This document shows, in pieces, positions 1-7,055 of a stretch of 11,391 nucleotides of DNA (positions within the stretch are counted from its first letter, which is position 1; the number at the start of each line of letters is the position of its first letter). The DNA comes from Candidatus Scybalocola fimicaballi (GTDB lineage: Bacteria > Bacteroidota > Bacteroidia > Bacteroidales > Paludibacteraceae). The notes beneath the pieces were generated by a model. It was not told where the DNA came from. It saw only the letters and a list, made by a program, of their open reading frames with translations, and did not search any database. The translations under genes were made by a program, and so were the position numbers. The stretch covers positions 1 to 11,391 of the forward strand of contig DCIP01000132.1 in the NCBI GenBank assembly GCA_002317115.1, read 5' to 3'.

Positions 1-46
1 CAGCGTGAGTTAACGGTATTTTTTTTGTCTCATATCGAACAAACTT

Positions 47-80
47 GATGAAAAAAGAGACGCGGCACGTCGCGTCTCTA
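47..80 (-). terminator. Intrinsic terminator of the outer-membrane protein gene (hairpin family copy 1)
   Basis: A perfect 9-bp stem (56-64 with 71-79) closes a 6-base loop. Read on the minus strand it is followed by six T (51-56 region), the layout of a rho-independent terminator, and it begins 23 bases past the stop codon of the barrel gene at 103. The stem carries the AGAGACGCG core shared with hairpins near 1225, 4528, 6328 and 7068. Bases 1-46 lie outside it; a short open frame ends at 46-48 on the plus strand but is too short to identify. Confidence 0.75.
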
Positions 81-102
81 CACATTTTCAAAATATCATA
101 TG

Positions 103-1194
103 TCAAAATATTCTCCAACCTGCTTTAAACGTAATATTGGTACGGCAATTATAAAATCTTCTGTATAGTCCATCGTAAATCTCACTTGGTTTACAATCAT
201 TACGCGGATAAAAGCTTGCGGCGAATCCAAGAAGGAATTTATCAATACCCAAATTGGCCTCAAATCCAATTCCTACTGCGAATCTTTTAATTCCATATTG
301 TCCGCCATAACTATTATGCTTGAACACTCCATATTCATCATCCGGGTAGAAATCGTAAGTTTCAACACATTCTCCGTTTATTCCGTATGCGAATCTTGGA
401 CCGATTGCAAGAGACCCAAAGAAATCCTCGTCTGACGACTTTCTGTAGCCGAACATCAACGGAACATCCAAGAATCGTTTTGTGTTCTTCATATAGTTGC
501 CCGGCCAGAATATATTGTAGAACGATTGTTTTGCAAAACCTGCTCCTGTGCTAAAAAAAGTATGTTTGCTCATACCAATATCACACCTCAACTCTATATT
601 GTAACCCAAACTGCTTCCAAATGCCTTGTTATCCTCATGATCTGGATCATCCGACTCGTAATCCAATTCACCAGAAAAGCCTCTGAATGATAAGCCAAAT
701 CCAAGATTTGCATAAAGCATAAACTTATCCATATCGTAGTCTCCAGACACGACTTCACTACTGTAACTGTTTGTTGTATAATTAGCATCATCTTCAACAA
801 CAACTACAACATTCTCTCCCCCATGATGGTGATGATGATGATGTGGTGGTGGAGGCGGCTCATGATGACCATGATGACCTCCATGATGAGAATTATTAGA
901 AGATGATGTATGACTTTGTGGACGAGACTCTGCTGGTCGAGAAGGTCTTGTCTCTACAGGTCTTGCCGATCTTTCATTACGAGGGGAACTACTTCCACTA
1001 TTGCTACTACTTCCACTATTGCTACTACTTCCACTATTGCTACTACTTCCACTATTGCTACTACTATTACTGTTGCTATCATTACTGCTATTACTAGTAG
1101 TGCTACTGCTTCTGCTTGCTCTTTGTGCACTCACTGGAGCAACAAGCATTAGAGCCAAGAATAATGGAGCTATTTTTTTTAACACATTAATCAT
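103..1194 (-). CDS. Outer-membrane beta-barrel protein with Ser/Asn/Gly repeat and His-rich N-terminal region
   Basis: Protein of 363 residues. Residues 1-23 form a signal peptide (KK, hydrophobic core, then PVSA before Gln24). Residues 25-70 are low-complexity Ser/Asn/Gly with repeated GSSSNS units, 71-92 are Pro/Arg/Glu-rich, 95-111 are His/Gly-rich, and 113-126 hold five Pro, seven His and GG. From about residue 154 the sequence alternates polar and hydrophobic residues with many Gly and aromatics (YANLGFGLSF, AVGIGFEANLG) and ends in Phe, as expected for an outer-membrane barrel of the porin-like or PorT-like kind. The His tract suggests metal binding, which is inference. The gene lies 65 bases downstream of the TonB-domain gene in the same direction, separated by a hairpin. 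No exact family was recognised and its substrate is unknown. The start is the only Met giving the complete signal peptide. Confidence 0.82.
   Translation of the reverse strand: MINVLKKIAPLFLALMLVAPVSAQRASRSSSTTSNSSNDSNSNSSSNSGSSSNSGSSSNSGSSSNSGSSSPRNERSARPVETRPSRPAESRPQSHTSSSNNSHHGGHHGHHEPPPPPHHHHHHHGGENVVVVVEDDANYTTNSYSSEVVSGDYDMDKFMLYANLGFGLSFRGFSGELDYESDDPDHEDNKAFGSSLGYNIELRCDIGMSKHTFFSTGAGFAKQSFYNIFWPGNYMKNTKRFLDVPLMFGYRKSSDEDFFGSLAIGPRFAYGINGECVETYDFYPDDEYGVFKHNSYGGQYGIKRFAVGIGFEANLGIDKFLLGFAASFYPRNDCKPSEIYDGLYRRFYNCRTNITFKAGWRIF
993..1064 (-). repeat. In-frame 18-bp tandem repeat, four perfect copies
   Basis: The unit TTCCACTATTGCTACTAC (plus strand) occurs four times head to tail with no mismatch at 993, 1011, 1029 and 1047. 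It encodes a six-residue Ser/Asn/Gly unit of the barrel protein. Flanking DNA up to about 1110 is a decayed version of the same simple sequence. Because 18 is a multiple of three, copy-number change would lengthen or shorten the linker without a frameshift. Confidence 0.95.
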
Positions 1195-1210
1195 ATTTAT
1201 TTTTTCTTAG

Positions 1211-1238
1211 TAAAAAAGACGGAGGCAATCCCCGTCTA
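1211..1238 (-). terminator. Hairpin plus T-run between TonB-domain and barrel genes (hairpin family copy 2)
   Basis: On the minus strand a stem of about eight pairs (1230-1237 with 1217-1224) is followed by six T (1212-1217). One pair is G-U on the minus-strand RNA but A-C on the plus strand, so the fold favours minus-strand transcription. It lies 22 bases past the stop at 1260 and should end most transcripts of the TonB-domain gene. A possible -7 element, CAAATTTA on the plus strand at 1255-1262, could start a separate barrel-gene transcript. Confidence 0.65.
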
Positions 1239-1259
1239 TACTATTTACAAATATCAAAT

Positions 1260-1655
1260 TTATTTTGACTTCGGCAATTTGAAATTGATTGGAAGCATCA
1301 TACGGCTTCTTGCCTTCGCTCCATTCATCTCTGCAGCAACCCAGTTTGGCATCACGCTCACAACTCTCTTAGCCTCAGCGTCAAGTTTGGGATCTACAGC
1401 TTGCTCAAGACGTATTCCTGTGATGGTACCGTCACGCTCAACAATGAATGATACAATCACCTCACCTTCTACCTTCTTATCTATACACTCCTGAGGGAAT
1501 CTCAAATTCTCCGACAACCACGTAGCCAAAGCAGTCTGGCCACCAGGAAAATACGCATGCTGGTTAGCCTGGACAGTCAACTGTTCATCTGCAGAAACCG
1601 TCGAAGAGAAGGCAACCATAAGTACGGATATAATAGCAATAAATGTATTTTTCAT
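1260..1655 (-). CDS. Secreted TonB C-terminal-domain protein without membrane anchor
   Basis: Protein of 131 residues. Residues 1-22 are a signal peptide (MKNT start, hydrophobic stretch, VSA then Asp). Residues about 34-127 match the TonB C-terminal fold as found in Bacteroidota: FPGG at 36-39, a WLSENLRFPQE segment at 47-56, GEVIVSFIVERDGTI at 64-78, DPKLDAEAKRVV near 88-99, MPNW at 102-105, and LPINFKL near the end. In TonB this domain contacts TonB-dependent outer-membrane receptors. Here there is no cytoplasmic or transmembrane anchor and no Pro-rich spanning linker, so the product is probably a free periplasmic domain and not an energy transducer. It precedes the barrel gene on the same strand. 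Promoter candidate at 1681-1688. Confidence 0.8.
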   Translation of the reverse strand: MKNTFIAIISVLMVAFSSTVSADEQLTVQANQHAYFPGGQTALATWLSENLRFPQECIDKKVEGEVIVSFIVERDGTITGIRLEQAVDPKLDAEAKRVVSVMPNWVAAEMNGAKARSRMMLPINFKLPKSK

Positions 1656-1680
1656 AGCCCTAACCTGTTAGTCTTTTCGA

Positions 1681-1710
1681 CAAAGATAATAAATCAATGG
1701 AAAATGGAAA
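1681..1710 (-). promoter_or_regulatory. Candidate Bacteroides-type promoter for the TonB-domain gene
   Basis: On the minus strand the sequence TATCTTTG (1688 to 1681) matches the -7 consensus TAnnTTTG exactly. A weak -33-like TTTC lies 18 bases upstream (1710 to 1707). Transcription would begin near 1674, about 19 bases before the start codon. The spacing suits the gene, but the region is AT-rich, so a chance match is possible. Confidence 0.5.
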
Positions 1711-1730
1711 ATTCTATTCATGCTTTTAAA

Positions 1731-1769
1731 TAAAAAAATCCCAAACCATGTAGTCAAATGGTCTGGGAT
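1731..1769 (-). terminator. Intrinsic terminator of rubrerythrin
   Basis: A 12-bp stem (1758-1769 with 1738-1749, one wobble or mismatch) closes an 8-base loop and is followed on the minus strand by seven T (1732-1738). It starts 22 bases past the rubrerythrin stop codon and separates that gene from the TonB-domain gene. Confidence 0.85.
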
Positions 1770-1791
1770 TATATCTTTTAATAGATACAGA

Positions 1792-2334
1792 TTAATAGTT
1801 GTTGGCGCTAACCTCAAAGTAAGCCTGTGGGTGAGCACAAGTTGGGCAGATCTCAGGAGCTTTAGTACCGACTACGATATGTCCACAGTTGCGGCATTCC
1901 CATACCTTAACCTCAGACTTCTCAAACACTTTTGCTGTCTCAATGTTCTTCAATAGAGCACGGTAGCGCTCCTCGTGACGCTTCTCGATAGCAGCTACAA
2001 GACGGAATTTCTCTGCAAGTTCAGGGAAGCCTTCCTTTTCCGCTGTCTTAGCGAATCCCTCATACATGTCAGTCCACTCGTAGTTCTCACCCTCTGCTGC
2101 AGCAAGAAGATTCTCAGGAGTGGATGGCATACCGTCGTGAAGCTCCTTGAACCACATCTTAGCATGCTCCTTCTCGTTGTCCGCAGTGTGCTGGAAAATA
2201 TCAGCTATCTGCTCATAACCATCTTTCTTAGCGCGTGAAGCAAAATAAGTGTACTTGTTGCGTGCCTGCGACTCACCAGCGAATGCTGCTTCCAGATTTT
2301 TCTCGGTCTGGGTACCTGCATACTTGTTTGCCAT
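1792..2334 (-). CDS. rbr: Rubrerythrin, non-haem diiron peroxidase
   Basis: Protein of 180 residues that reduces hydrogen peroxide to water in the cytoplasm of anaerobes. Residues 1-135 are the ferritin-like diiron domain, with expected ligands E21 (ESQARNKY), E54 and H57 (ExxH), E83 and E86, and E117 and H120 (EKRHEERY). Residues 142-180 are a rubredoxin-like domain with two CxxC pairs at C147/C150 and C163/C166, the spacing usual for the family. The start at 2334 ([14 protein letters not shown]) is chosen over an in-frame ATG at 2412: homology begins here, the 26 extra residues look like translated leader, and the predicted transcription start (near 2416) would leave almost no leader for the upstream ATG. 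It has its own promoter and terminator, so it is probably monocistronic. It is divergent from ilvD. Confidence 0.95.
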   Translation of the reverse strand: MANKYAGTQTEKNLEAAFAGESQARNKYTYFASRAKKDGYEQIADIFQHTADNEKEHAKMWFKELHDGMPSTPENLLAAAEGENYEWTDMYEGFAKTAEKEGFPELAEKFRLVAAIEKRHEERYRALLKNIETAKVFEKSEVKVWECRNCGHIVVGTKAPEICPTCAHPQAYFEVSANNY

Positions 2335-2422
2335 AATTGTATTTGATTTAGTTGTTTTACAGTCATTTAAAATAATGCTATCTCGTCCGAATTCTAATGA
2401 CATGACTATCATAACATCAATG

Positions 2423-2453
2423 CAAAGTTAATAAAGATTTTCTCCCGATAAAC
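2423..2453 (-). promoter_or_regulatory. Candidate promoter of rubrerythrin
   Basis: On the minus strand TAACTTTG (2430 to 2423) is an exact TAnnTTTG -7 element. A weak -33-like TTTA (2452 to 2449) lies 18 bases upstream. Initiation near 2416 gives a 5' leader of about 80 bases before the start at 2334. No operator palindrome was recognised in the leader. Confidence 0.55.
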
Positions 2454-2567
2454 ATATTATTCACTGAATAAATACAAAATGTCAAAATCTCCCACGTCAT
2501 CAATAAGAAAAAGAGCCAAAATCATAATAATTTATCACTTTCTCAACGTAGATAATAACAAATTTAC

Positions 2568-2575
2568 TATTTTTG
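2568..2575 (+). promoter_or_regulatory. Candidate -7 element of the ilv operon promoter
   Basis: TATTTTTG is an exact match to the Bacteroides -7 consensus TAnnTTTG and is 38 bases upstream of the ilvD start. No convincing -33 TTTG was seen at the right distance. The short leader that follows contains no T-box, leader peptide with stop, or attenuator hairpin. The rbr-ilvD gap (2335-2613) otherwise holds only the divergent rbr promoter and AT-rich DNA. Confidence 0.5.
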
Positions 2576-2613
2576 CAAGATATTTATTTAGAATTGGTTT
2601 AAAAGATACAATA

Positions 2614-4446
2614 ATGAAACATCAACTTCGCAGTGCATTCAGCACAGAGGGACGCAGAATGGCCGGAGCGAGAGCTCTTTGGGTGGCAAACGGTATGAAG
2701 CGTGAGCAGATGGGTAAGCCTATCATCGCTATCGCCAACAGTTTTACTCAGTTCGTGCCAGGACATACACATCTACACGAAATCGGACAGAAAGTTAAGG
2801 CAGAAATTGAAAAGCTTGGTTGCTTCGCAGCTGAGTTCAACACTATCGCTATCGACGATGGTATCGCTATGGGCCACGACGGTATGCTTTACTCTCTTCC
2901 AAGCCGTGATTTGATCGCTGACTCTGTGGAGTATATGGTGAACGCTCACAAGGCTGACGCATTGGTTTGTATCTCAAACTGTGATAAGATCACTCCAGGT
3001 ATGTTGATCGCTACTATGCGTCTTAACATCCCTACTATCTTCGTTTCAGGTGGTGCAATGGAGGCTGGTAAACTTGAGGGCAGCCACGACCTTGACCTTA
3101 TCGACGCTATGATCCAGAGTGCTGACGAGTCAGTGTCTGACGAGCAGGTAGCTAAGATCGAGAACGCAGCTTGTCCAGGATGTGGATGCTGCTCTGGTAT
3201 CTTCACAGCAAACTCAATGAACTGTTTGAACGAGGTGCTTGGTTTCGCTTTGCCAGGAAACGGTACTATCGTAGCCACTCACAAGAATCGTGAGCAGCTA
3301 TTCATGGATGCAGCCAAGATGATCGTCGACAATGCATACAAATATTATAGAGACGGTGATGAGAGCGTACTTCCAAGAAGCATCGCCACTCGTCAGGCTT
3401 TCTTGAATGCCATGACTCTTGATATCGCAATGGGTGGTTCTACAAATACAGTGCTTCACCTTCTTGCTATCGCTCAGGAGGGAGGCGTAGACTTCAAGAT
3501 GGACGATATCGACTCACTTTCAAAGGTCACTCCTTGTTTGTGCAAGGTTGCGCCTAACACTCAGAAGTACCACATCCAGGATTTGAACCGTGCAGGTGGT
3601 ATCCTTTCAATCATGAACGAGCTTGACAAAGCTGGTTTGGTTGATAGAAATGTTAAGCGTGTCGACGGAATGACTATCGGCGAGGCTATCGACAAATATG
3701 CAATCACAAGCCCTAACGTATGTGAGAAGGCTGAAAAGATCTATAAGAGTACAGCTGCCAACAAGTTCTCTATCAAGATGGGTTCACAGGAGACATACTG
3801 GGATTCATTCGATACTGACCGCGCTAACGGTTGTATCCGCGACCTTGAGCACGCATACTCAAAGGACGGTGGTATGGCAATCTTGAAGGGAAACATCGCT
3901 CTTGACGGATGTGTAGTTAAGACTGCCGGCGTCGACGAGAGCATCTGGAAATTCGCTGGTCCAGCTAAGGTATTCAACTCACAGGATGACGCTTGCAAGG
4001 GTATTTTGAACGGTAGCGTCGTATCAGGTGACGTTGTTGTCATCACTCACGAGGGTCCTAAGGGTGGTCCTGGTATGCAGGAGATGCTATACCCTACTTC
4101 ATATATCAAATCACGTCACCTTGGTAAAGAGTGTGCGTTGATTACAGACGGACGTTTCTCAGGCGGTACATCTGGTTTGTCAATCGGACACATCTCACCA
4201 GAGGCAGCAAGCGGTGGTAACATCGGTCTTGTACGCGACGGAGACATCATCGAGATTGATATCCCAGCACGTAAGATTGCAGTTCGCTTGTCAGACGCAG
4301 AGTTGGCAGAGCGTCGTAAGGCAGAAGAGGCAAAGGGTAAGGACGCATGGAAGCCAAAGCGTGACCGCGTCGTTTCAAAGGCCTTGAGAGCTTACGCATC
4401 AATGGTAGCGTCTGCAGATAAGGGTGGAGTTCGTATCGTTGATTAA
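2614..4446 (+). CDS. ilvD: Dihydroxyacid dehydratase
   Basis: Protein of 610 residues (E. coli IlvD is about 616). It dehydrates 2,3-dihydroxy-isovalerate and 2,3-dihydroxy-3-methylvalerate to the 2-oxo acids leading to valine, leucine and isoleucine. Fe-S cluster and Mg-site motifs are visible: D81/D82 in [14 protein letters not shown]123-D124-K125 in [11 protein letters not shown]193 in the CPGCGCCSG segment (187-195), and GRFSGGTSG near 513-521. It is the long IlvD form, which in E. coli carries an oxygen-sensitive [4Fe-4S] cluster. The start MKHQLRSAF is chosen although the frame stays open upstream to 2479: family homology begins here, and the extra 45 codons would cover the promoter at 2568. 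It is the first gene of the ilv operon. Confidence 0.97.
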   Translation: MKHQLRSAFSTEGRRMAGARALWVANGMKREQMGKPIIAIANSFTQFVPGHTHLHEIGQKVKAEIEKLGCFAAEFNTIAIDDGIAMGHDGMLYSLPSRDLIADSVEYMVNAHKADALVCISNCDKITPGMLIATMRLNIPTIFVSGGAMEAGKLEGSHDLDLIDAMIQSADESVSDEQVAKIENAACPGCGCCSGIFTANSMNCLNEVLGFALPGNGTIVATHKNREQLFMDAAKMIVDNAYKYYRDGDESVLPRSIATRQAFLNAMTLDIAMGGSTNTVLHLLAIAQEGGVDFKMDDIDSLSKVTPCLCKVAPNTQKYHIQDLNRAGGILSIMNELDKAGLVDRNVKRVDGMTIGEAIDKYAITSPNVCEKAEKIYKSTAANKFSIKMGSQETYWDSFDTDRANGCIRDLEHAYSKDGGMAILKGNIALDGCVVKTAGVDESIWKFAGPAKVFNSQDDACKGILNGSVVSGDVVVITHEGPKGGPGMQEMLYPTSYIKSRHLGKECALITDGRFSGGTSGLSIGHISPEAASGGNIGLVRDGDIIEIDIPARKIAVRLSDAELAERRKAEEAKGKDAWKPKRDRVVSKALRAYASMVASADKGGVRIVD

Positions 4447-4497
4447 CGATGACGTTAACGTTAACGTTGACTAAAACGATAACGATAACGATAACGA
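4445..4497 (+). repeat. Hexamer tandem repeats CGTTAA and CGATAA after ilvD
   Basis: Starting at the ilvD stop codon, CGTTAA repeats about 2.7 times (4453-4468). After the spacer GACTAA, AACGAT repeats three times plus AACG (4475-4496). The two blocks are near reverse complements, with one A-A clash per hexamer, so the transcript could form an imperfect hairpin with a six-base loop. This lies in the 164-base ilvD-ilvB gap, which also holds the hairpin at 4514-4542 and a small GGGGA/TCCCC stem at 4563-4582. Nothing coding was seen in the gap. Confidence 0.85.
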
Positions 4498-4513
4498 AAA
4501 ACGGAATTAAGAC

Positions 4514-4542
4514 GTAGAGACGGGGCATATCCCCGTCTTTAC
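4514..4542 (+). repeat. Dispersed hairpin (family copy 3) between ilvD and ilvB
   Basis: Twelve-pair stem GTAGAGACGGGG with CCCCGTCTTTAC around the loop CATAT. The single non-Watson-Crick pair is G-U in the plus-strand RNA but A-C on the opposite strand, so the fold suits ilv-operon mRNA. There is no long T-run, so read-through into ilvB is expected. It may act as a partial terminator or an mRNA stability element. Confidence 0.85.
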
Positions 4543-4610
4543 AAATCATAATTTATTATAGCGGGGAGATAGAGAAATCCCCACACAACTAAGTAAATAA
4601 AAAGTCAGTT

Positions 4611-6302
4611 ATGAGTAATCAGATGAAAGGTGCATACATTCTTATGGAGAGTCTCCTAAAAGAGAATGTTGACACTATTTTTGGCTATCCCGGAGGCAGC
4701 ATCATGCCTACGTTCGATGCTCTGTACGACTACATGGACAAGTTCAACTATGTCCTAACTCGTCACGAGCAAGGTGCAACACACGCAGCACAGGGATACG
4801 CACGAGTCAGTGGAAAGACTGGTGTTTGCTTAGTGACTTCAGGACCAGGCGCTACTAATGCCATCACAGGTATTGCCGACGCAATGATGGACTCTACTCC
4901 ACTCGTTGTGATCGCAGGACAGGCAGGAGCGGCATTCCTTGGTACTGATGCTTTCCAGGAGGTTGACTTGATTGGTTGTACACTACCAATCACAAAATGG
5001 TCTTACCAGATCCGTTCGGCAGCCGACGTCGCTCCAGCGGTGGCTAAGGCTTTCCATATCGCAAATACAGGTAGAAAAGGTCCGGTTGTGCTCGACTTCA
5101 CTAAGAACGCACAAGTGGAGATGGCTGAGTTCAACTACCAGAAATGCAATTTCACTCGCGGATATATTCCGTTCACAGCAATCAACCCTGCTCAGATCGA
5201 CGCTGCAGCTGAGATCATCAACAAGGCAGAGAAGCCACTTGCATTGGTTGGACAGGGTGTTATCCTTGCCAACGCAGAGTCTGAGTTGAAGGCATTCTTG
5301 GAGAAGGCTGATATCCCAGCAGGAAACACATTGCTTGGACTATCTGCACTTCCATCAGACCACCGTCTAAACAAAGGTATGCTTGGAATGCACGGTAACG
5401 TTGGACCAAACATCAAGACTAACGAGGCAGACGTAATCATCGCCATCGGTATACGTTTCGACGACCGTGTGACTGGTGATTTGAAGACATACGCAAAGCA
5501 GGCTAAGATTGTCCACTTGGATATCGACACTGCTGAGTTGGATAAGAACGTAAAGGCAACTGCAAAGGTTCTTGGCGACGTGAAGGCATCTCTACCAGAG
5601 TTGACACTTAAACTTAAAGAGGCTAAGCACACTAAATGGATTGAGAGTTTCAAGGAGCACGAGGATAAAGAGAACGACAAAGTCATCACTCCAGAGGTTC
5701 ATCCAACAGAAGGTCCATTGAAGATGGGTGAGGTTGTTCGCAAGATCTCTGAGGCTACCAACAACGAGGCAGTCCTTGTTACAGACGTAGGTCAGAACCA
5801 GATCATGGCGGCTCGCTACTTCAAGTATACAAAGTCACGCAGCGTCGTTACAAGTGGAGGACTTGGAACAATGGGATTCGGTATTCCAGCCGCAATCGGA
5901 GCCAAGATTGGAGCACCAAAGCGTACAGTATGTATGTTTGCTGGCGACGGTGGATTCCAAATGACCATCCAGGAGTTGGGAACAATCATGGAGAAGCAGA
6001 TTGGCGTCAAGATGATCATTCTTAACAACAATTACCTTGGAATGGTACGTCAGTGGCAGGAGTTGTTCTTCAAGGAGAGATACTCGTCTACTCCAATGAT
6101 GAATCCAAAGTTCAATGCCATCGCAGACGCTTACGGAATCAAGAACAAAGAGGTAAGCACACGTGAGGAGCTTGACGCAGCAATCAAGGAGATGTTTGCA
6201 GACGACAAGCCATACCTATTGATAGCAAACTGCGAAGAGATGGGAATGGTTTATCCGATGGTTCCAGCCGGAGAGACAGTCACAAACATTCTTTTGGGAT
6301 AA
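4611..6302 (+). CDS. ilvB: Acetohydroxyacid synthase, large (catalytic) subunit
   Basis: Protein of 563 residues, normal family length. This ThDP-, Mg- and FAD-dependent enzyme condenses pyruvate with pyruvate or 2-oxobutyrate, the first common step to valine, leucine and isoleucine. The N-terminal pyrimidine-binding domain includes FGYPGGSIMPTFDALYD (24-40) and the catalytic Glu53 in TRHEQGATHAAQGYAR, then SGPGATN. The middle FAD-binding domain includes GMHGNVGPN and RFDDRVTGD. The C-terminal ThDP domain has GDGG at 445 and NNN at 472-474, followed by YLGMVRQWQELFF, which is characteristic of AHAS rather than other ThDP enzymes. It is the second gene of the ilv operon, 56 bases before its regulatory subunit. 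No Shine-Dalgarno sequence is seen before the ATG, usual for this phylum. Confidence 0.97.
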   Translation: MSNQMKGAYILMESLLKENVDTIFGYPGGSIMPTFDALYDYMDKFNYVLTRHEQGATHAAQGYARVSGKTGVCLVTSGPGATNAITGIADAMMDSTPLVVIAGQAGAAFLGTDAFQEVDLIGCTLPITKWSYQIRSAADVAPAVAKAFHIANTGRKGPVVLDFTKNAQVEMAEFNYQKCNFTRGYIPFTAINPAQIDAAAEIINKAEKPLALVGQGVILANAESELKAFLEKADIPAGNTLLGLSALPSDHRLNKGMLGMHGNVGPNIKTNEADVIIAIGIRFDDRVTGDLKTYAKQAKIVHLDIDTAELDKNVKATAKVLGDVKASLPELTLKLKEAKHTKWIESFKEHEDKENDKVITPEVHPTEGPLKMGEVVRKISEATNNEAVLVTDVGQNQIMAARYFKYTKSRSVVTSGGLGTMGFGIPAAIGAKIGAPKRTVCMFAGDGGFQMTIQELGTIMEKQIGVKMIILNNNYLGMVRQWQELFFKERYSSTPMMNPKFNAIADAYGIKNKEVSTREELDAAIKEMFADDKPYLLIANCEEMGMVYPMVPAGETVTNILLG

Positions 6303-6313
6303 GAATAATTACC

Positions 6314-6342
6314 GTAGAGACGCGAAACCTTCGCGTCTCCAC
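6314..6342 (+). repeat. Dispersed hairpin (family copy 4) between ilvB and ilvN
   Basis: Thirteen-position stem GTAGAGACGCGAA with TTCGCGTCTCCAC around the loop ACC, with one mismatch. It fills most of the 56-base gap between the ilvB stop and ilvN start. It lacks a T-run, so it is unlikely to be a full terminator. Confidence 0.85.
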
Positions 6343-6358
6343 ATAATTAGATAAAAAT

Positions 6359-6976
6359 ATGGCAGATAATATAAAGGCAACGCAATGCGGCAAAGATTGT
6401 CAGAAATGCAATCCAGCAGAGTGTACAGATGGAAAGAAGCTGTTCACAGTAACAGTATTCTCAGAGAATCAGGTAGGCTTGCTAAACCAGATCTCCATCA
6501 TCTTCACACGCCGTCGTCTAAACATAGAGAGTTTGAGCGTATCGCAGTCGGCTCTACCAGGAATCCATAAGTTCACAATCACAACCATCACAGATGAGGA
6601 CACCATCGAGAAGGTAGTGAAGCAGATCGACAAGAGAATCGATATCATCAAGAGCTTCTACAACGACGATTCCGACCTTGTATATCAGGAGATCGCGATG
6701 TACAAGATTGCCACACAGGATTTCATCAAACTTGAGGGCACAGAAGAGTTGATCAGAAAATACAACATCCGTATTCTTGAGATCAACGAGACATGCGTAA
6801 TCTTCGAGAAGACAGGTCACACAGACGAGACACAAGGTTTGTTCAACGAGTTGAGTCAGAAACTACAGGTGCTTCAGTTCATCCGTTCAGGACGTGTGGC
6901 AATCACAAAGTCGAAGATCGAGCGTTTGAGCGATATGTTGGCCAAGATCGAGGCTCACAAGATGATGTACGAGTAA
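6359..6976 (+). CDS. ilvN: Acetohydroxyacid synthase, small regulatory subunit with Cys-rich N-terminal extension
   Basis: Protein of 205 residues. It binds the catalytic IlvB, raises its activity and, in characterised homologues, confers feedback inhibition by branched-chain amino acids. The ACT domain starts at about residue 28 (LFTVTVFSENQVGLLNQISIIFTRR, then LNIESLSVSQSALPGIHKFTI); the C-terminal domain follows at about 105-205 (VYQEIAMYKIA, RILEINETCVIFEKTGH, LQFIRSGRVAITKS). It is longer than E. coli IlvH (about 163), partly from the C-terminal domain and partly from an N-terminal extension holding C10, C14, C17 and C22 (Cx3Cx2Cx4C). No other Met lies before the ACT domain, so the extension is probably translated. 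The cysteines could bind a metal or Fe-S cluster or act as a redox switch, but this is inference. It is the last gene of the operon before the terminator at 6998. Confidence 0.95.
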   Translation: MADNIKATQCGKDCQKCNPAECTDGKKLFTVTVFSENQVGLLNQISIIFTRRRLNIESLSVSQSALPGIHKFTITTITDEDTIEKVVKQIDKRIDIIKSFYNDDSDLVYQEIAMYKIATQDFIKLEGTEELIRKYNIRILEINETCVIFEKTGHTDETQGLFNELSQKLQVLQFIRSGRVAITKSKIERLSDMLAKIEAHKMMYE

Positions 6977-6997
6977 AAACATTGCCTAAATGACAAA

Positions 6998-7029
6998 CAA
7001 AAATCCCGCACTAAAATGCGGGATTTTTT
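6998..7029 (+). terminator. Intrinsic terminator of the ilvD-ilvB-ilvN operon
   Basis: A stem with core ATCCCGCA/TGCGGGAT, extended by A-T pairs (6998-7010 with 7017-7029), closes a 6-base loop and ends in T6-G-T5. It starts 22 bases after the ilvN stop. It ends the plus-strand operon, so ilvC is not part of this transcript. Confidence 0.93.
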
Positions 7030-7055
7030 GTTTTTACATTGCCTCCAAAAAATCA

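Noticed and set aside
993..1064. CRISPR-like array
   Set aside because: The repeats are directly adjacent with no spacers and encode a Ser/Asn/Gly linker.
903..1210. Plus-strand open frames opposite the barrel gene
   Set aside because: They are translations of the simple-sequence repeat in other frames (Leu or Tyr/Cys/His runs) with no coding character.
2335..2412. Earlier ATG for rubrerythrin adding 26 residues
   Set aside because: The added residues do not resemble the family N-terminus, and the predicted transcription start is only a few bases upstream of that ATG.
2479..2613. In-frame upstream extension of ilvD, including a run of four Ile codons that could suggest an attenuator leader peptide
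   Set aside because: There is no stop separating it from ilvD, the -7 promoter element lies inside it, and no alternative terminator and antiterminator hairpins follow. The Ile run reflects AT-rich DNA.
4247..4549. Minus-strand frame over the ilvD end and the hexamer repeat
   Set aside because: It overlaps ilvD, and its Val/Ile/Asn run is just the hexamer repeat read backwards.
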